Shown: in pieces, positions 28,470-37,655 of the stretch
Numbering within the stretch: position 1 is the stretch's first letter
Layout: every line of letters begins with the position of its first letter
Source of the DNA: Campylobacter sp. RM5004
Lineage (GTDB): Bacteria; Campylobacterota; Campylobacteria; Campylobacterales; Campylobacteraceae
Direction: 5' to 3'
NCBI RefSeq assembly: GCF_022369455.1
Contig: NZ_CP059599.1
Location: forward strand, 1,844,743 to 1,908,742
Length of the DNA: 64,000 nt
Program-made: the position numbers and the translations under genes
Notes under the pieces: model-generated
What the model saw: the letters and a program-made list of their open reading frames with translations, nothing else
Database searches by the model: none
Told to the model about the DNA's origin: nothing

Positions 28470-29819
28470 TTAAATTCTATTATAATCATCTTCAAATCTT
28501 ACTATATCATCTTCGCCTGTGTATTCGCCAACTTGAGCTTCAATTAGCACAAGCGGGATTTTACCATCATTACTTAGGCGATGAATTTGCCCCATTTTTA
28601 TATACACAGACTCATTTGCTCTTACAAGTTGCTTTACCCCATCTATTTCAACACTTGCCGTTCCACTTACTACTATCCAGTGCTCGTTTCTGTGAAAATG
28701 CTTTTGCAAAGATAGTCTCTTACCTACATTTACAACGATTTTTTTAATCTTATAACCATTTGCAACTTCAAGCACACTATAACTACCCCAAGGTCTATAA
28801 GCTGTAGTATGAGCCTTGCTTACTTCATCATCTTTTAGCTCACTTACTATTTGCTTTACATTGTGAGACTCACCCTTTTTTGAGATTAATAAAGCATCTT
28901 TTGTATCAACTACTATTAAATCATCAACACCTACTAAAGATACTAATTTATCGCTATATACAAAGTTATTATTTGAATTTACGACTTTATGCTCCACGCT
29001 TTTCATTTCATTACTTAAAGCCTCAAAGCTACCCAAATCAGACCAATTTATATCAGCAGGGACAACTTTAATCAGGTTTGATTTTTCCATAACAGCATAA
29101 TCAATGCTATTTTCAGGGATTTGTGTCATATCATCAAGTTTTATCCTAGTAGTGTTATTGTTTTTATTAGAGTTTTGATAGGCTTTTAAACTCATCTCAT
29201 AAATATCATTTGAATGTTTTTTAAGCTCTTCTAAAAATATACCAGCTTTAAACATAAACATTCCAGAATTCCAAAAATACCCCCCCCCGCTTAAGTATTT
29301 TTGTGCTGTTTTTATATCTGGTTTTTCGTAAAAACCATCTACATTTAAATTATCGCTTGATTTTATATATCCATATCCGGTTTCAGCGTGAGTTGGTTTT
29401 ATGCCAAAAGTTACTAAAAAGCCTTCATTAGCTAACTCATTTGCTTTTTTTACAACCTTTTCATACGTTAATAAATCTTTTATAAGATGGTCGCTTGGAG
29501 TTACCAAAACCACTTCTTCAGCGCTAAGTCCCATACAAGCAAGAGCTATCGCAGGAGCCGTATTTTTAGCAAGTGGTTCAAGTAAATACGATATGTTTTT
29601 ATAAATTTCGTTTGTTTGGCTTATCTCATCAAGTGCCAAAAAATACTGCTGTTCATTTGATACAACAATGGTTTTTTCACAAAGTTTTGAATTTCTCTCA
29701 CATGTTAGTAAAAACAAAGATTTATTATCAAAAATCCTAAGAAATTGTTTAGGCATAAGACTTCTACTAAGCGGCCAAAGTCTAGTCCCACTCCCACCAC
29801 ATAAAATTATATTGGTCAT
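28470..29819 (-). CDS. manC: Mannose-1-phosphate guanylyltransferase/mannose-6-phosphate isomerase
   Basis: Makes GDP-mannose, the precursor of GDP-fucose. The N-terminal nucleotidyltransferase (ILCGGSGTRLWPLSRSLMPKQFL) is fused to a C-terminal cupin isomerase domain (KHFHRNEHWIVVSGTASVEIDG), the type II bifunctional form; 449 residues. YLSGGGYFWNSGMFMF contains a glycine run coded by nine G (29280-29288 on the plus strand as C), so the enzyme, and with it all fucosylation, could switch on and off. It is first in the operon manC-gmd-fucT-fcl-fucT. No phosphomannomutase gene is in the window. Confidence 0.94.
   Translation of the reverse strand: MTNIILCGGSGTRLWPLSRSLMPKQFLRIFDNKSLFLLTCERNSKLCEKTIVVSNEQQYFLALDEISQTNEIYKNISYLLEPLAKNTAPAIALACMGLSAEEVVLVTPSDHLIKDLLTYEKVVKKANELANEGFLVTFGIKPTHAETGYGYIKSSDNLNVDGFYEKPDIKTAQKYLSGGGYFWNSGMFMFKAGIFLEELKKHSNDIYEMSLKAYQNSNKNNNTTRIKLDDMTQIPENSIDYAVMEKSNLIKVVPADINWSDLGSFEALSNEMKSVEHKVVNSNNNFVYSDKLVSLVGVDDLIVVDTKDALLISKKGESHNVKQIVSELKDDEVSKAHTTAYRPWGSYSVLEVANGYKIKKIVVNVGKRLSLQKHFHRNEHWIVVSGTASVEIDGVKQLVRANESVYIKMGQIHRLSNDGKIPLVLIEAQVGEYTGEDDIVRFEDDYNRI
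29280..29288 (-). repeat. Poly-G (9) tract inside manC
   Basis: Nine C on the plus strand; the coding strand has G9 within the SGGGY codons. The frame is open here. A one-base change would truncate ManC after about 180 residues. Confidence 0.8.
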
Positions 29820-29839
29820 TTTATTTAATCCTAAAATAA

Positions 29840-29966
29840 AAATTAATCAATTATTGCTAAACTTTTTTAATATTTATTAATTACAAAGATAATTATGATA
29901 AATACTTGCATATTTCCAGCAACAGGTTATAGAACTAATTTTACATATCATAACACAGCAAGTTAA
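29840..29966 (+). pseudogene. Broken copy of the galU 5' end
   Basis: The leader TTATTGCTAAACTTTTTTAA and the first codons match those before and in galU at about 32813-32900. From the ATG at 29895 it reads MINTCIFPATGYRTNFTYH and then stops at 29966; galU reads MIKTCIFPAAGYGTRFLP. It is a diverged, truncated duplicate with no function in itself and marks a rearrangement junction. Confidence 0.75.
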
Positions 29967-30005
29967 AACTAACAACTAAGCAATAAGCTTAGCTGTTATC
30001 GCATA

Positions 30006-31346
30006 CTAACCTGCAAAGTATTTACTTAAATCTTTTACAGGTTGAGAATCACCAATAATTCTATCATAAGTTTCATCCATAAGTAGCTTTAAATATTTTA
30101 CATCATAATTCTCTAAGTCATGATTATACACATGTTTTTCAAAAGCTGTTTTAGCTTTTTCTAATGTTTCGTAAGGTAAACTATCTTGATTTTGTATATT
30201 ATTATTAACACGTTTTGTTTTACCAATAAAGTATTCTTTCATATTTTTAATTTCACCAAAGCGTTGTTTTATAACTTCAGTTTTATTAAGTTCATGCTTT
30301 ATATTTTCAAAATCATAAATCACATCTAAATCAATTCCATTAGAAATAAATTTAGTAGCAACATCTACACCTTTAGCTTTCATCTTAACTAAAAATAACT
30401 TATCTAATAAAACTCTTTGTCTAATAATATTAAACTCCAATAGATATTCAACAGCTGTTTTCATATCTCCATCCAATTCTAAAACAATTTGCTTATAACA
30501 CTCATTTCTTTTTTTCTTTTTTTTCCTCAGTATTTTCTAAAGTATTTTCATTGTTAAAATTTATAAGATGTTTAAAATTATTATAAAATCTATAAACTCT
30601 ATGGTTTAAAAAACATTCCATTGCTAAATGTATCTCGTTTTTTTGATAAGAATAAACAAAATCGTTAGAATATATAGCATCAATTAAACTTAATGACTTA
30701 GCATTGCTAAAGCAATTAAAACAACCAAAATCTCTATAAATATTGCTAAGTTGATATAGGATATCATCAATAGCATGCTTTAAGTGATGATTAAAATCAG
30801 CTTCTAATGAATATTTTCGCTCTTCTATGGTTTTAAATAATTTTCTATAGCTTGAAATTGTAGTTAGCAAATCATAATGATATTTTTCTAGTACATTATG
30901 TCTAAAAAATGGCGGTAATAATGAAAATAGTCCTAAAGTTTCTAAATTATTAGCATAATTACCTTTTGAAAAATAAATTACAAACATATACTCATAAACA
31001 GCATTCAAACTTTCAATAGATTTAATACAATCATCATTTAGTTTCTTTTCAATATTATTAATATTCTTTCTCACCATTTTTATATCATTGTGGCTTGAAT
31101 AATTTCTACATTTTGCAAGAAAATTAATAATCTTTACCAGCTCTTTATTATTTGTAATATTATATTGATAAATAACAGCAGGAATTATATCATCACCAAG
31201 CGTAAGCTCTTCAATGCCACCTATAATAATTTTAAGGCTGCTTCAGCTCTAATACCAACTTCTCTTATAAGGTCAAATTCTTTCTTATATTGACTATAAA
31301 TCTTAGTCGCCTGTCTCACCTTTTCTAAATCGCTTATGTTTACCAT
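30006..31346 (-). pseudogene. Twice-frameshifted hypothetical gene of the island
   Basis: Three fragments read as one protein of about 450 residues. The first frame starts at 31346 with an AAAGGAG site (MVNISDLEKVRQATKIYSQY) and stops at 31221; adding one A to the A4 run at 31230-31233 joins it to IIIGGIEELTLGDDIIPAV, which continues to 30502. That frame ends in EEKKEKKK, encoded by A8 and A7 runs, and a one-base change there joins it to RNECYKQIVLELDGDMKTAVEY, ending at 30006. No known domain is recognised. Fragments 30502-31077 (191 aa) and 30006-30476 (156 aa, TTG start) could also be read as separate genes. Confidence 0.55.
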
Positions 31347-31357
31347 TTAATCTCCTT

Positions 31358-31771
31358 TTATTTTTGTTTATTGATTTTTTTTAAATCACTTGAAACAGTC
31401 TGTTGACTACACATTAGTATATCTGCTATATCTTTTTGCTTTATACCTTTGTTATGCATGTCTTCAATCGCATCCATTCGTTCTTGCGGCGATAGTTTTT
31501 TAGAATAAGTTTTTGAAATTGTATTTTGATAGAGGGTTTTTTCCACCGTAAAACTACATCTTTCAGTACCATCACTAGAATCAAAACTACCTTTAATGGT
31601 AGCTTGCCCCTCACGTGTATTGCTAATTTCTATTTTAGCATTACTAGCAGTGATTACTTGTTCTAGTATTGCTTTAACTTGCTCTACTACTGTTTGAGTG
31701 AGTTGGTCATTCTCTTTTGATACTGTTGCATTTATAGATTGTATTGAAACTTGAGTATTTTTATCACTCAT
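31358..31771 (-). CDS. Helix-turn-helix protein of the island
   Basis: A 137-residue protein. The N-terminal 90 residues are unknown. The C-terminal 45 residues (SPQERMDAIEDMHNKGIKQKDIADILMCSQQTVSSDLKKI split in two helices) form a clear helix-turn-helix like those of resolvase or sigma-type DNA-binding domains. It is followed 11 bp later by the frameshifted gene, so both are one operon. Three GTACTA half-sites lie 25-49 bp upstream of the start and suggest autoregulation. AAAAGGAG precedes the ATG. Confidence 0.7.
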   Translation of the reverse strand: MSDKNTQVSIQSINATVSKENDQLTQTVVEQVKAILEQVITASNAKIEISNTREGQATIKGSFDSSDGTERCSFTVEKTLYQNTISKTYSKKLSPQERMDAIEDMHNKGIKQKDIADILMCSQQTVSSDLKKINKQK

Positions 31772-31795
31772 ATTTACTCCTTTTAAATAAATTTT

Positions 31796-31820
31796 GTACT
31801 ATATTAGTACATAGGTACTA
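31796..31820. promoter_or_regulatory. Three-half-site operator-like repeat GTACTA/TAGTAC
   Basis: GTACTA (31796-31801), TAGTAC (31805-31810) and GTACTA (31815-31820) alternate in orientation with 3- and 4-bp spacers, giving two overlapping palindromes, 25 bp upstream of the helix-turn-helix gene. The stretch 31821-32757 (about 940 bp) is AT-rich and I see no gene or recognisable element in it. Confidence 0.55.
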
Positions 31821-32763
31821 TTTTAACTAAAAATAGTAAATAATTAATTTTAGTGATAATACTTAAGCTTAAATCAAACTTTTATATTGCAATTATTTAT
31901 AATTATACCCGTGATTATATTGAATAAATTACCCTAATGCATAAAAGTATACATATATGTAAAACCATAAATTATTAATGTTTTATTATATGTTCTTCAC
32001 TTATTTTGTTTTTAATCCTTTATTAAAGTAGTTGAATTTATATAAATTGATACATAAAGCTTAAGTTTGCATCTTTCAGTTAAGTATTATTAGACCATAT
32101 AAAACAAGTTCATTTTTCATATATCTCTATTTGTCTTCTGAACAGACTTCACTAAAATTAATATATTATTAATTTACCTATTTGTAGTTATTCTACTATA
32201 TCTTGTAGGATTAGTATAGCTTTGAAAAAATAGATTCTCTAAAACCTAGGTTCTAAGTTTAAGACTTAAAATTTATCCTACTATCAAACCTTATACTCAA
32301 TACTATATATCTTGTGTACTTACTTCTATCTTTTTCATAATTTGTTATTTTCTTTATGAGATGTATATTTGTAACTAAAAAATAAATTTAATAGATTTTT
32401 ATTAGCTTTGATAAGCACCTGCTTTCAAAAAATAAGTTTTTTATTATCAAACACTATAATATAGGTTTTTAATCCAATTTGACTTATTAGAGTTACTAAC
32501 TATTTAGAAAATTATCTCAAGAATGACTTTTTATTAAAACCATGAAAAGTTTTTTTGCTTTATTGCTGTTTTTTTAACTATAGGACATAAATTGCTCGAC
32601 TATAACTATATCAGTATTTTAATATATCCATAAAATATACTAAAATCATATTTTATCTTTTAAAATAACTCTTCCAAACCTTTTCTCGCATAGGATTATC
32701 TTGTTTTTTTACATTTATAAAACTATTTTTTAAGTGCTTAATCTAGAATTATAAATAGGAATT

Positions 32764-32783
32764 ATTATTGATATTAGTGGCAT
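32764..32783 (-). pseudogene. Scrap of the 5' end of a family 2 glycosyltransferase
   Basis: ATTATTGATATTAGTGGCAT is identical to the first 20 coding bases (minus strand ATGCCACTAATATCAATAAT) of the three glycosyltransferase genes. The flank beyond the start codon (ATTTACCC..) also resembles their upstream region. It is a fourth, lost copy of the module. Confidence 0.7.
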
Positions 32784-32857
32784 ATTTACCCTTATAAATA
32801 TAAATTAACACATTATTGCTAAACTTTTTTAATATATACCTAAAAAAGGAAGAAATA

Positions 32858-33679
32858 ATGATAAAGACTTGTATATTTCCAGCGGCGGGTTATGGAACTA
32901 GATTTTTACCTGCTACAAAAACACTACCTAAAGAAATGCTACCGATACTTGATAAGCCTTTAATTCACTATGCTATGGAAGAAGCTATTGAGGCAGGGCT
33001 TACAAATATTGGTATCATCACAGGTAGAACAAAAAGAGCTTTAGAAGATTATTTTGACATATCTTATGAGATAGAAGACGCTATAAAAGGCAGTGAAAAA
33101 GAAAAGCTTTTGAGCGATGTTCGCCGTCAAATGGAAGTATGTAATTTTACATTTACTAGACAACGCAAAATGAATGGTCTTGGAGATGCGATAAACCATG
33201 CAAAATATATGGTAAATAATGAAGCTTTTGGAGTGATTTTGGCTGATGATTTATGCGTAAATGATGAGTGCGGTGTAATGAGTCAAATGGTAAAAGCTTA
33301 TGAGAAATATCGTTGTAGTGTAGTAGCACTTATGGAGGTGCCAAATAAAGATACCAAAAAATACGGAATTATAGAAGGCGTAAAACTAGAAGAAAACATC
33401 TATAAAATCACCGACATGGTAGAAAAGCCTGACCCAAAAGACGCTAAAACAAACTTAGCTATTATAGGTCGTTATATCCTAACCCCTGATATTTTTGACA
33501 TCTTAGACAATACCCCTGCAGGCAAAGGCGGAGAGATACAAATAACAGACGCACTAAACACTCAAGCAAAAGAAGGAAGATGTATTGGGCTAGTATTTAG
33601 CGGACTTAGATTTGATTGCGGTAGCGTAGAAGGCTTTTTTGAAGCTACAAAATACTTTTATGAAAGAGATTTTAAATGA
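32858..33679 (+). CDS. galU: UTP-glucose-1-phosphate uridylyltransferase
   Basis: Makes UDP-glucose for surface polysaccharides. The 273 residues begin MIKTCIFPAAGYGTRFLPATKT, the nucleotide-binding loop of GalU, with KEMLPILDKPLIHYAMEEA after it and ADDLCVND and GKGGEIQITDAL later. I set the start at the ATG at 32858, with AAAAAGGAAGA before it; the frame opens earlier (32816) but that leader is the region duplicated at 29.84 kb. It overlaps pgi by 4 bp. Confidence 0.94.
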   Translation: MIKTCIFPAAGYGTRFLPATKTLPKEMLPILDKPLIHYAMEEAIEAGLTNIGIITGRTKRALEDYFDISYEIEDAIKGSEKEKLLSDVRRQMEVCNFTFTRQRKMNGLGDAINHAKYMVNNEAFGVILADDLCVNDECGVMSQMVKAYEKYRCSVVALMEVPNKDTKKYGIIEGVKLEENIYKITDMVEKPDPKDAKTNLAIIGRYILTPDIFDILDNTPAGKGGEIQITDALNTQAKEGRCIGLVFSGLRFDCGSVEGFFEATKYFYERDFK

Positions 33680-34881
33680 TAAATTACGAAGGGTATTTTG
33701 AAAAAACTAGCAAAGAAATCATAAATGATTATATAAATAGAATGAACACTGAAAGGCAAAGTGGCGAAGTGGGGTTTTATGATTTGCCACTAGAATTTGA
33801 AATAGGAATTTCAAAATTAAAAAAAGCTAAAGAAAACTTTAAAAACAAAAGTCATTTTGTAGTGCTTGGAATGGGTGGTAGTAGCGTTGGAACAAGGGCG
33901 ATTGCTAGTTTTTTAGGTATTAAAAACATTGATTTTTTAGACAATATCTCAACAACTCTTTTTAATGAAATTTTAGAAAAAATTAGCCTTGAAAAGACCC
34001 TTTTTATCCTTGTTTCAAAATCAGGAAATACCATTGAATGTATAAGTTATTTTAGGATTTTATGCGACAAGTTAAATCTTAGCATAAATGAGCTAAGGCA
34101 CCATTTTATCGGCATTTGCATGAAAGAAACTAAGCTTTATGAGTTTTTGCAAACAAACGAAATTATGCATTTTAACTTAGATGAAAATGTTAGCGGTAGA
34201 TTTTCTGTGCTTAGTAATGTTGGGCTTGTGCCACTATATCTTGCAGGGGCTGATGTAGAAAGTATCATAAACGGCGCAAAAGCTTGCATGAGTGATACTT
34301 TGGCTCGTAAGCATATCATAAATCTAGCCTACACGCTAACAACAAAAATGATTAATAAAAACTATGTTTTATTTACATATTGCGAAGAATTACGCCATTT
34401 TAACGAGTGGTTCGTGCAGCTTGTAGCTGAAAGTCTTGGCAAGTTTAAAGAATATAAACGCGTTGGGCTTACTCCGATTAGCCTAATAGGTCCAAAAGAC
34501 CAGCATTCGTTTTTACAACTCATAATTGAAGGTCCAAAGGATAAATTTGTTGAGTTTATTCGCATAAAACCAAGCGAGAATAGCCCAAAAATAAAACCCA
34601 TAAAAGGACTTGAAAACCTTGAAAATCAAAGCGTAGGACATAGCCTAGATGAGCTACTTTACGCTCAAAGCAAATCTTGTCTTGATGCTATAAAGGCTGA
34701 AGGAATTGATACAAGCCTGATTGAGCTTGATAGCAAAAGTGCTTATAATATCGGGTATTTGATATATTATTATGAGCTTGTTGTTGGAGCTTGCGGGCTT
34801 ATGATGGGGATAAATACTTACAATCAACCAGGCGTTGAAAGCGCTAAAAAACTTCTAAAAGTCTTGCTTACTACGAAATAG
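33676..34881 (+). CDS. pgi: Glucose-6-phosphate isomerase
   Basis: Interconverts glucose-6-phosphate and fructose-6-phosphate; in Campylobacter it serves gluconeogenesis and sugar supply for glycans, since glycolysis is incomplete. The 401 residues show VVLGMGGSSVGTRA, LFILVSKSGNTIE, GPKDQHSFLQL and the closing NTYNQPGVESAKK, all Pgi blocks. At 33793-33812 the dispersed repeat lies in frame and encodes EFEIGIS in a part that is variable between species. Confidence 0.95.
   Translation: MINYEGYFEKTSKEIINDYINRMNTERQSGEVGFYDLPLEFEIGISKLKKAKENFKNKSHFVVLGMGGSSVGTRAIASFLGIKNIDFLDNISTTLFNEILEKISLEKTLFILVSKSGNTIECISYFRILCDKLNLSINELRHHFIGICMKETKLYEFLQTNEIMHFNLDENVSGRFSVLSNVGLVPLYLAGADVESIINGAKACMSDTLARKHIINLAYTLTTKMINKNYVLFTYCEELRHFNEWFVQLVAESLGKFKEYKRVGLTPISLIGPKDQHSFLQLIIEGPKDKFVEFIRIKPSENSPKIKPIKGLENLENQSVGHSLDELLYAQSKSCLDAIKAEGIDTSLIELDSKSAYNIGYLIYYYELVVGACGLMMGINTYNQPGVESAKKLLKVLLTTK
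33793..33812 (+). repeat. Dispersed repeat inside pgi
   Basis: GAATTTGAAATAGGAATTTC, 19 of 20 bases as consensus, in frame as E-F-E-I-G-I-S. Confidence 0.75.
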
Positions 34882-34900
34882 GTTTTATAAGACCTATTTC
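34875..34900 (+). terminator. Terminator overlapping the pgi stop codon
   Basis: GAAATAGGT and ACCTATTTC form a 9-bp stem; the left arm contains the TAG stop of pgi. The loop is 8 bases and the right arm is followed by TTG and an AT-rich stretch. Confidence 0.6.
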
Positions 34901-34917
34901 TTGTTAAAATTAAAAAT

Positions 34918-34994
34918 CAAATTCCTATTTCAAATTCTATGAAATTTCTTGTTATATTAGATTAAAAAACAAAAGAATTTGAATTAGGCTTTTA
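34918..34994. repeat. Inverted pair of the dispersed repeat between pgi and ispE
   Basis: An exact inverted copy at 34918-34937 and a plus-orientation variant (GAATTTGAATTAGGCTTTTA) at 34975-34994 lie in the gap between the two convergent genes. Confidence 0.75.
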
Positions 34995-35008
34995 AATTTT
35001 AAAATTAA

Positions 35009-35827
35009 TTAAACTAATTTAAAAAAACTTCCACCACTACCGCTTAAAAAAAGTTCTTTTTTAGCATAATTTATAGTGCTAGGATACAAAGAATTGCAAG
35101 GTCTTAATAAATCATTTAGCTCGTAATTTTTAAAAGTACTTAAAAGCTCCTTTGTTTTTAGTCTGCTAAGCTCGTCGTTTTTATAATATTTTGGCTCTTT
35201 TGCAAACTCGCAAAACACATCTTTGGTGCTACAAGGCTTAGAAAATTCTAAACTAAACTCGCATTCATCATCGCTAAAGTCTTCTATAATTTCTCCATAT
35301 CCACTAACATTTGCGCTCTTTAGCCCACTAGCAAAAAAGCTAACATCAGCCCCACTCTTACTTGCAATTTGCATAATATCAAAAGGCTTTATATCGTTTA
35401 ATAATTTTATAAAACAAGCTGCGTTTGAACTAGCCCCGCCAAGCCCTGCAAAAGTTGGGATATTTTTTTGCAAAATTAGAGCGAAATTATTTTGAAATTC
35501 CTGTTTTAAATTCTCATCAACTAAGCTTAAAACCTTTGAGAAAATATCGCTTTTTGAATAAAAATTGCTTACCAAATTATCATTTATTAAATACATTTTA
35601 TCAAGCAAAACGTCTTCTTTAAACTCGCTTTCGTAAGCAATATTTTTAATTATGGAATTTAGATTAGGAATTTGCTTTAGATGATAATCTTTTGCCTTAT
35701 CTTTTGGCACTAAAAACAACTCATCATATAAATTATCAAGCCTATAAAATCTTGAAATTAATTGATGATAGCCGTTTTTTTTGCCTGTAATTTTTAAAAA
35801 TACATTGATTTTTGCAAAAGATTTCAT
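35009..35827 (-). CDS. ispE: 4-diphosphocytidyl-2-C-methyl-D-erythritol kinase
   Basis: ATP-dependent kinase of the non-mevalonate isoprenoid pathway. The 272-residue protein belongs to the GHMP kinases: MKSFAKINVFLKITGKKNGYH at the start, with the conserved lysine and histidine, and the ATP loop IPTFAGLGGASSNAA near residue 125; FLSGSGGSFFKL closes the fold. It is last in the leftward operon and overlaps csrA by 4 bp. A weak variant of the dispersed repeat lies at 35655-35674. Confidence 0.94.
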   Translation of the reverse strand: MKSFAKINVFLKITGKKNGYHQLISRFYRLDNLYDELFLVPKDKAKDYHLKQIPNLNSIIKNIAYESEFKEDVLLDKMYLINDNLVSNFYSKSDIFSKVLSLVDENLKQEFQNNFALILQKNIPTFAGLGGASSNAACFIKLLNDIKPFDIMQIASKSGADVSFFASGLKSANVSGYGEIIEDFSDDECEFSLEFSKPCSTKDVFCEFAKEPKYYKNDELSRLKTKELLSTFKNYELNDLLRPCNSLYPSTINYAKKELFLSGSGGSFFKLV

Positions 35828-36069
35828 TGCTTATCTTTTTTATACATTGAAAGAGAACTTACCAAACTATCTAATAAATCGCTTGATGATGCAGCTGATT
35901 GAATGTTTTCATCTTTTACGCAATCTACTAGCTCATCTCTTAAAATCAAAGTTTGTTTTGGTGCTTCTATGCCGATTTTTACGCTATCGCCTTTGATTTC
36001 AAAAATCTTGATTTTAATCCCACCATCAATTACTATTCCTTCTCCTGCGTTTCTTGACACTACTAACAT
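35824..36069 (-). CDS. csrA: Carbon storage regulator CsrA
   Basis: RNA-binding translational regulator that binds GGA sites; in Campylobacter it controls flagellin translation, motility and biofilm. The 81 residues start MLVVSRNAGEGIVIDGGIKI, the typical first two strands, with GDSVKIGIEAP after. The 20-residue C-terminal tail is serine-rich, as in Campylobacter. It overlaps truB and ispE. Confidence 0.96.
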   Translation of the reverse strand: MLVVSRNAGEGIVIDGGIKIKIFEIKGDSVKIGIEAPKQTLILRDELVDCVKDENIQSAASSSDLLDSLVSSLSMYKKDKQ

Positions 36070-36860
36070 TTTTCCACCTTATTTAAAATATATTCTATTT
36101 TTTCATCTAGTTTTATTATGCTAAAACATTCTCCTAAGTCAATTTTATATGTTTTATATTCTTGATATTTAAAATCATTTAAGCTAAGCTTTTTGCCTAA
36201 TAAAACATCGTTTATATCGCCTAAATATTCATTTTCTTCTAAATCAACGCTTGTGTATGCGTCATATTTTTTAAACTCTTTAAACTCACCTTCGCTAATT
36301 CTTCTAAGAGAACTTAGCGTTCCTACTACGCCTAATTCATCGCAAATTAGCTGTGCGTATGAGCGAACATAAGTTCCTTTGCTAGCACTTAATCTAAAGC
36401 TTATAAATGGGAAATTATAATGCAAAAGCTCTGCTTTTACACTCATTACACACTCGCTTAACACTACTTCTTCGCCATTTCTCGCTAGCTCATAAGCTCT
36501 TTTGCCATTGATTTTTTTAGCACAAAATATAGGCGGAGTGTATTTTATATCGCCTTGAAATTTATTAAAAGCAACCTTAATTTGCTCTAAAGCAAGCTCA
36601 TTTACATTAGTTAAGCTTATATTTTCATTATCAAGGCTAGGGCTACTTGCACCAAGCCAAATTGTAGCTTCATAAACCTTTGGCTCAAGATTTAAAAAGC
36701 GAAATAATTTTGCATGTTTTTTATCAGCACACAAAAGCGCTCCACAAGCAAAGGGATCAAGCGTTCCTGAATAGCCTAATTTTACGCCTAACTTTTTGCC
36801 TAATTTACTTGCGTAGGTGTTTGAGCTTATATTTATAGGTTTATTTGCTAGAAAAATCAT
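36063..36860 (-). CDS. truB: tRNA pseudouridine(55) synthase
   Basis: Makes pseudouridine 55 in the T loop of tRNAs. The 265 residues hold NKPINISSNTYASKLGKKLG, the catalytic GYSGTLDPFACGALL (aspartate in TLDP) near residue 37, and GTYVRSYAQLICDELG. The truB-csrA-ispE order agrees with the one I recall in C. jejuni. Confidence 0.95.
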   Translation of the reverse strand: MIFLANKPINISSNTYASKLGKKLGVKLGYSGTLDPFACGALLCADKKHAKLFRFLNLEPKVYEATIWLGASSPSLDNENISLTNVNELALEQIKVAFNKFQGDIKYTPPIFCAKKINGKRAYELARNGEEVVLSECVMSVKAELLHYNFPFISFRLSASKGTYVRSYAQLICDELGVVGTLSSLRRISEGEFKEFKKYDAYTSVDLEENEYLGDINDVLLGKKLSLNDFKYQEYKTYKIDLGECFSIIKLDEKIEYILNKVEKC

Positions 36861-36863
36861 CTT

Positions 36864-37655
36864 TTACTCATAATACAAAATCAAATCTTTGCTAAAAAAG
36901 TCATTTCTTTGCTCTTTTAATGTTTTTAGATTTGTTTTTAGTATGTTTTCAAGCTTTGAGCTTTTACATTTTAAAGCTGTGCTTTTAATATCACTAAAAG
37001 AAAACTCGTTTGTATATCTATCGCCGTTTTTTGCCTGAGTTAATTTGCCATAGATTAGATTGCAGCCCACAAAGATAGTAAATTCATCATTTTTTATCAC
37101 AATACCCCAAGCTTTTTCATTAGGTGCTTTAAATAAAGAATTTTTATATTTTATCGCTTGTAAAAACTCGCCTTTGCTTAAAAGTTTGCCATTACTCATA
37201 TCAATGTTTGAGATATTATATAATTTAAGAAGCTTGTCTTTAAATTCACTAATTACTTTCTCGTCATAATTTTTATAAACAACTAAATCTTTTAAATTTA
37301 TCTTGATTTCTTCGTTTTCTAAAAACTCGCAATTTCTTATTTTAAATTCCTTAAGAGTTTTTAGTATAAATTCTTCATCAGCTTTGGCTTTTTTAGAACA
37401 CATATAAGTATTTTGCTTAACCTCATCTAAGATTAATAAGCCATCATTTTGTTTTATTTTGCCATAAAACATATTGCATTTTGTATTTAGCTCAAACTCG
37501 TCTTTATTAATAATAAAATTATAAGGGTTACTTCCAGCTAAAACACTATTTGTCTTCTTATCCACTAAGCTTTGTATTTCGTAATTGCCATCTTTAATAA
37601 TCGCATTAGCATTTGCAAAAAGAACTAAAAATACGCTTAATAATAATTTTTTCAT
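36864..37655 (-). CDS. Periplasmic protein with two META (HslJ-like) domains
   Basis: A 263-residue exported protein with signal peptide MKKLLLSVFLVLFANANA. Two similar halves follow, about residues 20-115 and 155-255. Both have the META layout: an N-terminal strand on ligand text such as YEIQSLVD, a central cysteine block (NTKCNMFYGKIKQNDG; FVGCNLIYGKLTQAKNG), a second cysteine (NTYMCSKK; ALKCKSSKLE) and a closing helix/strand. META/HslJ proteins are tied to heat-shock or envelope stress resistance, with no known enzyme activity. It is the third META gene in a row; the gap to the next gene is one base. Confidence 0.75.
   Translation of the reverse strand: MKKLLLSVFLVLFANANAIIKDGNYEIQSLVDKKTNSVLAGSNPYNFIINKDEFELNTKCNMFYGKIKQNDGLLILDEVKQNTYMCSKKAKADEEFILKTLKEFKIRNCEFLENEEIKINLKDLVVYKNYDEKVISEFKDKLLKLYNISNIDMSNGKLLSKGEFLQAIKYKNSLFKAPNEKAWGIVIKNDEFTIFVGCNLIYGKLTQAKNGDRYTNEFSFSDIKSTALKCKSSKLENILKTNLKTLKEQRNDFFSKDLILYYE

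Noticed and set aside
31821..32757. Search for genes, RNA genes or CRISPR units in the long gap of the island
   Set aside because: Stops in all frames, no spaced repeats and no tRNA-like fold seen; it looks like eroded DNA.
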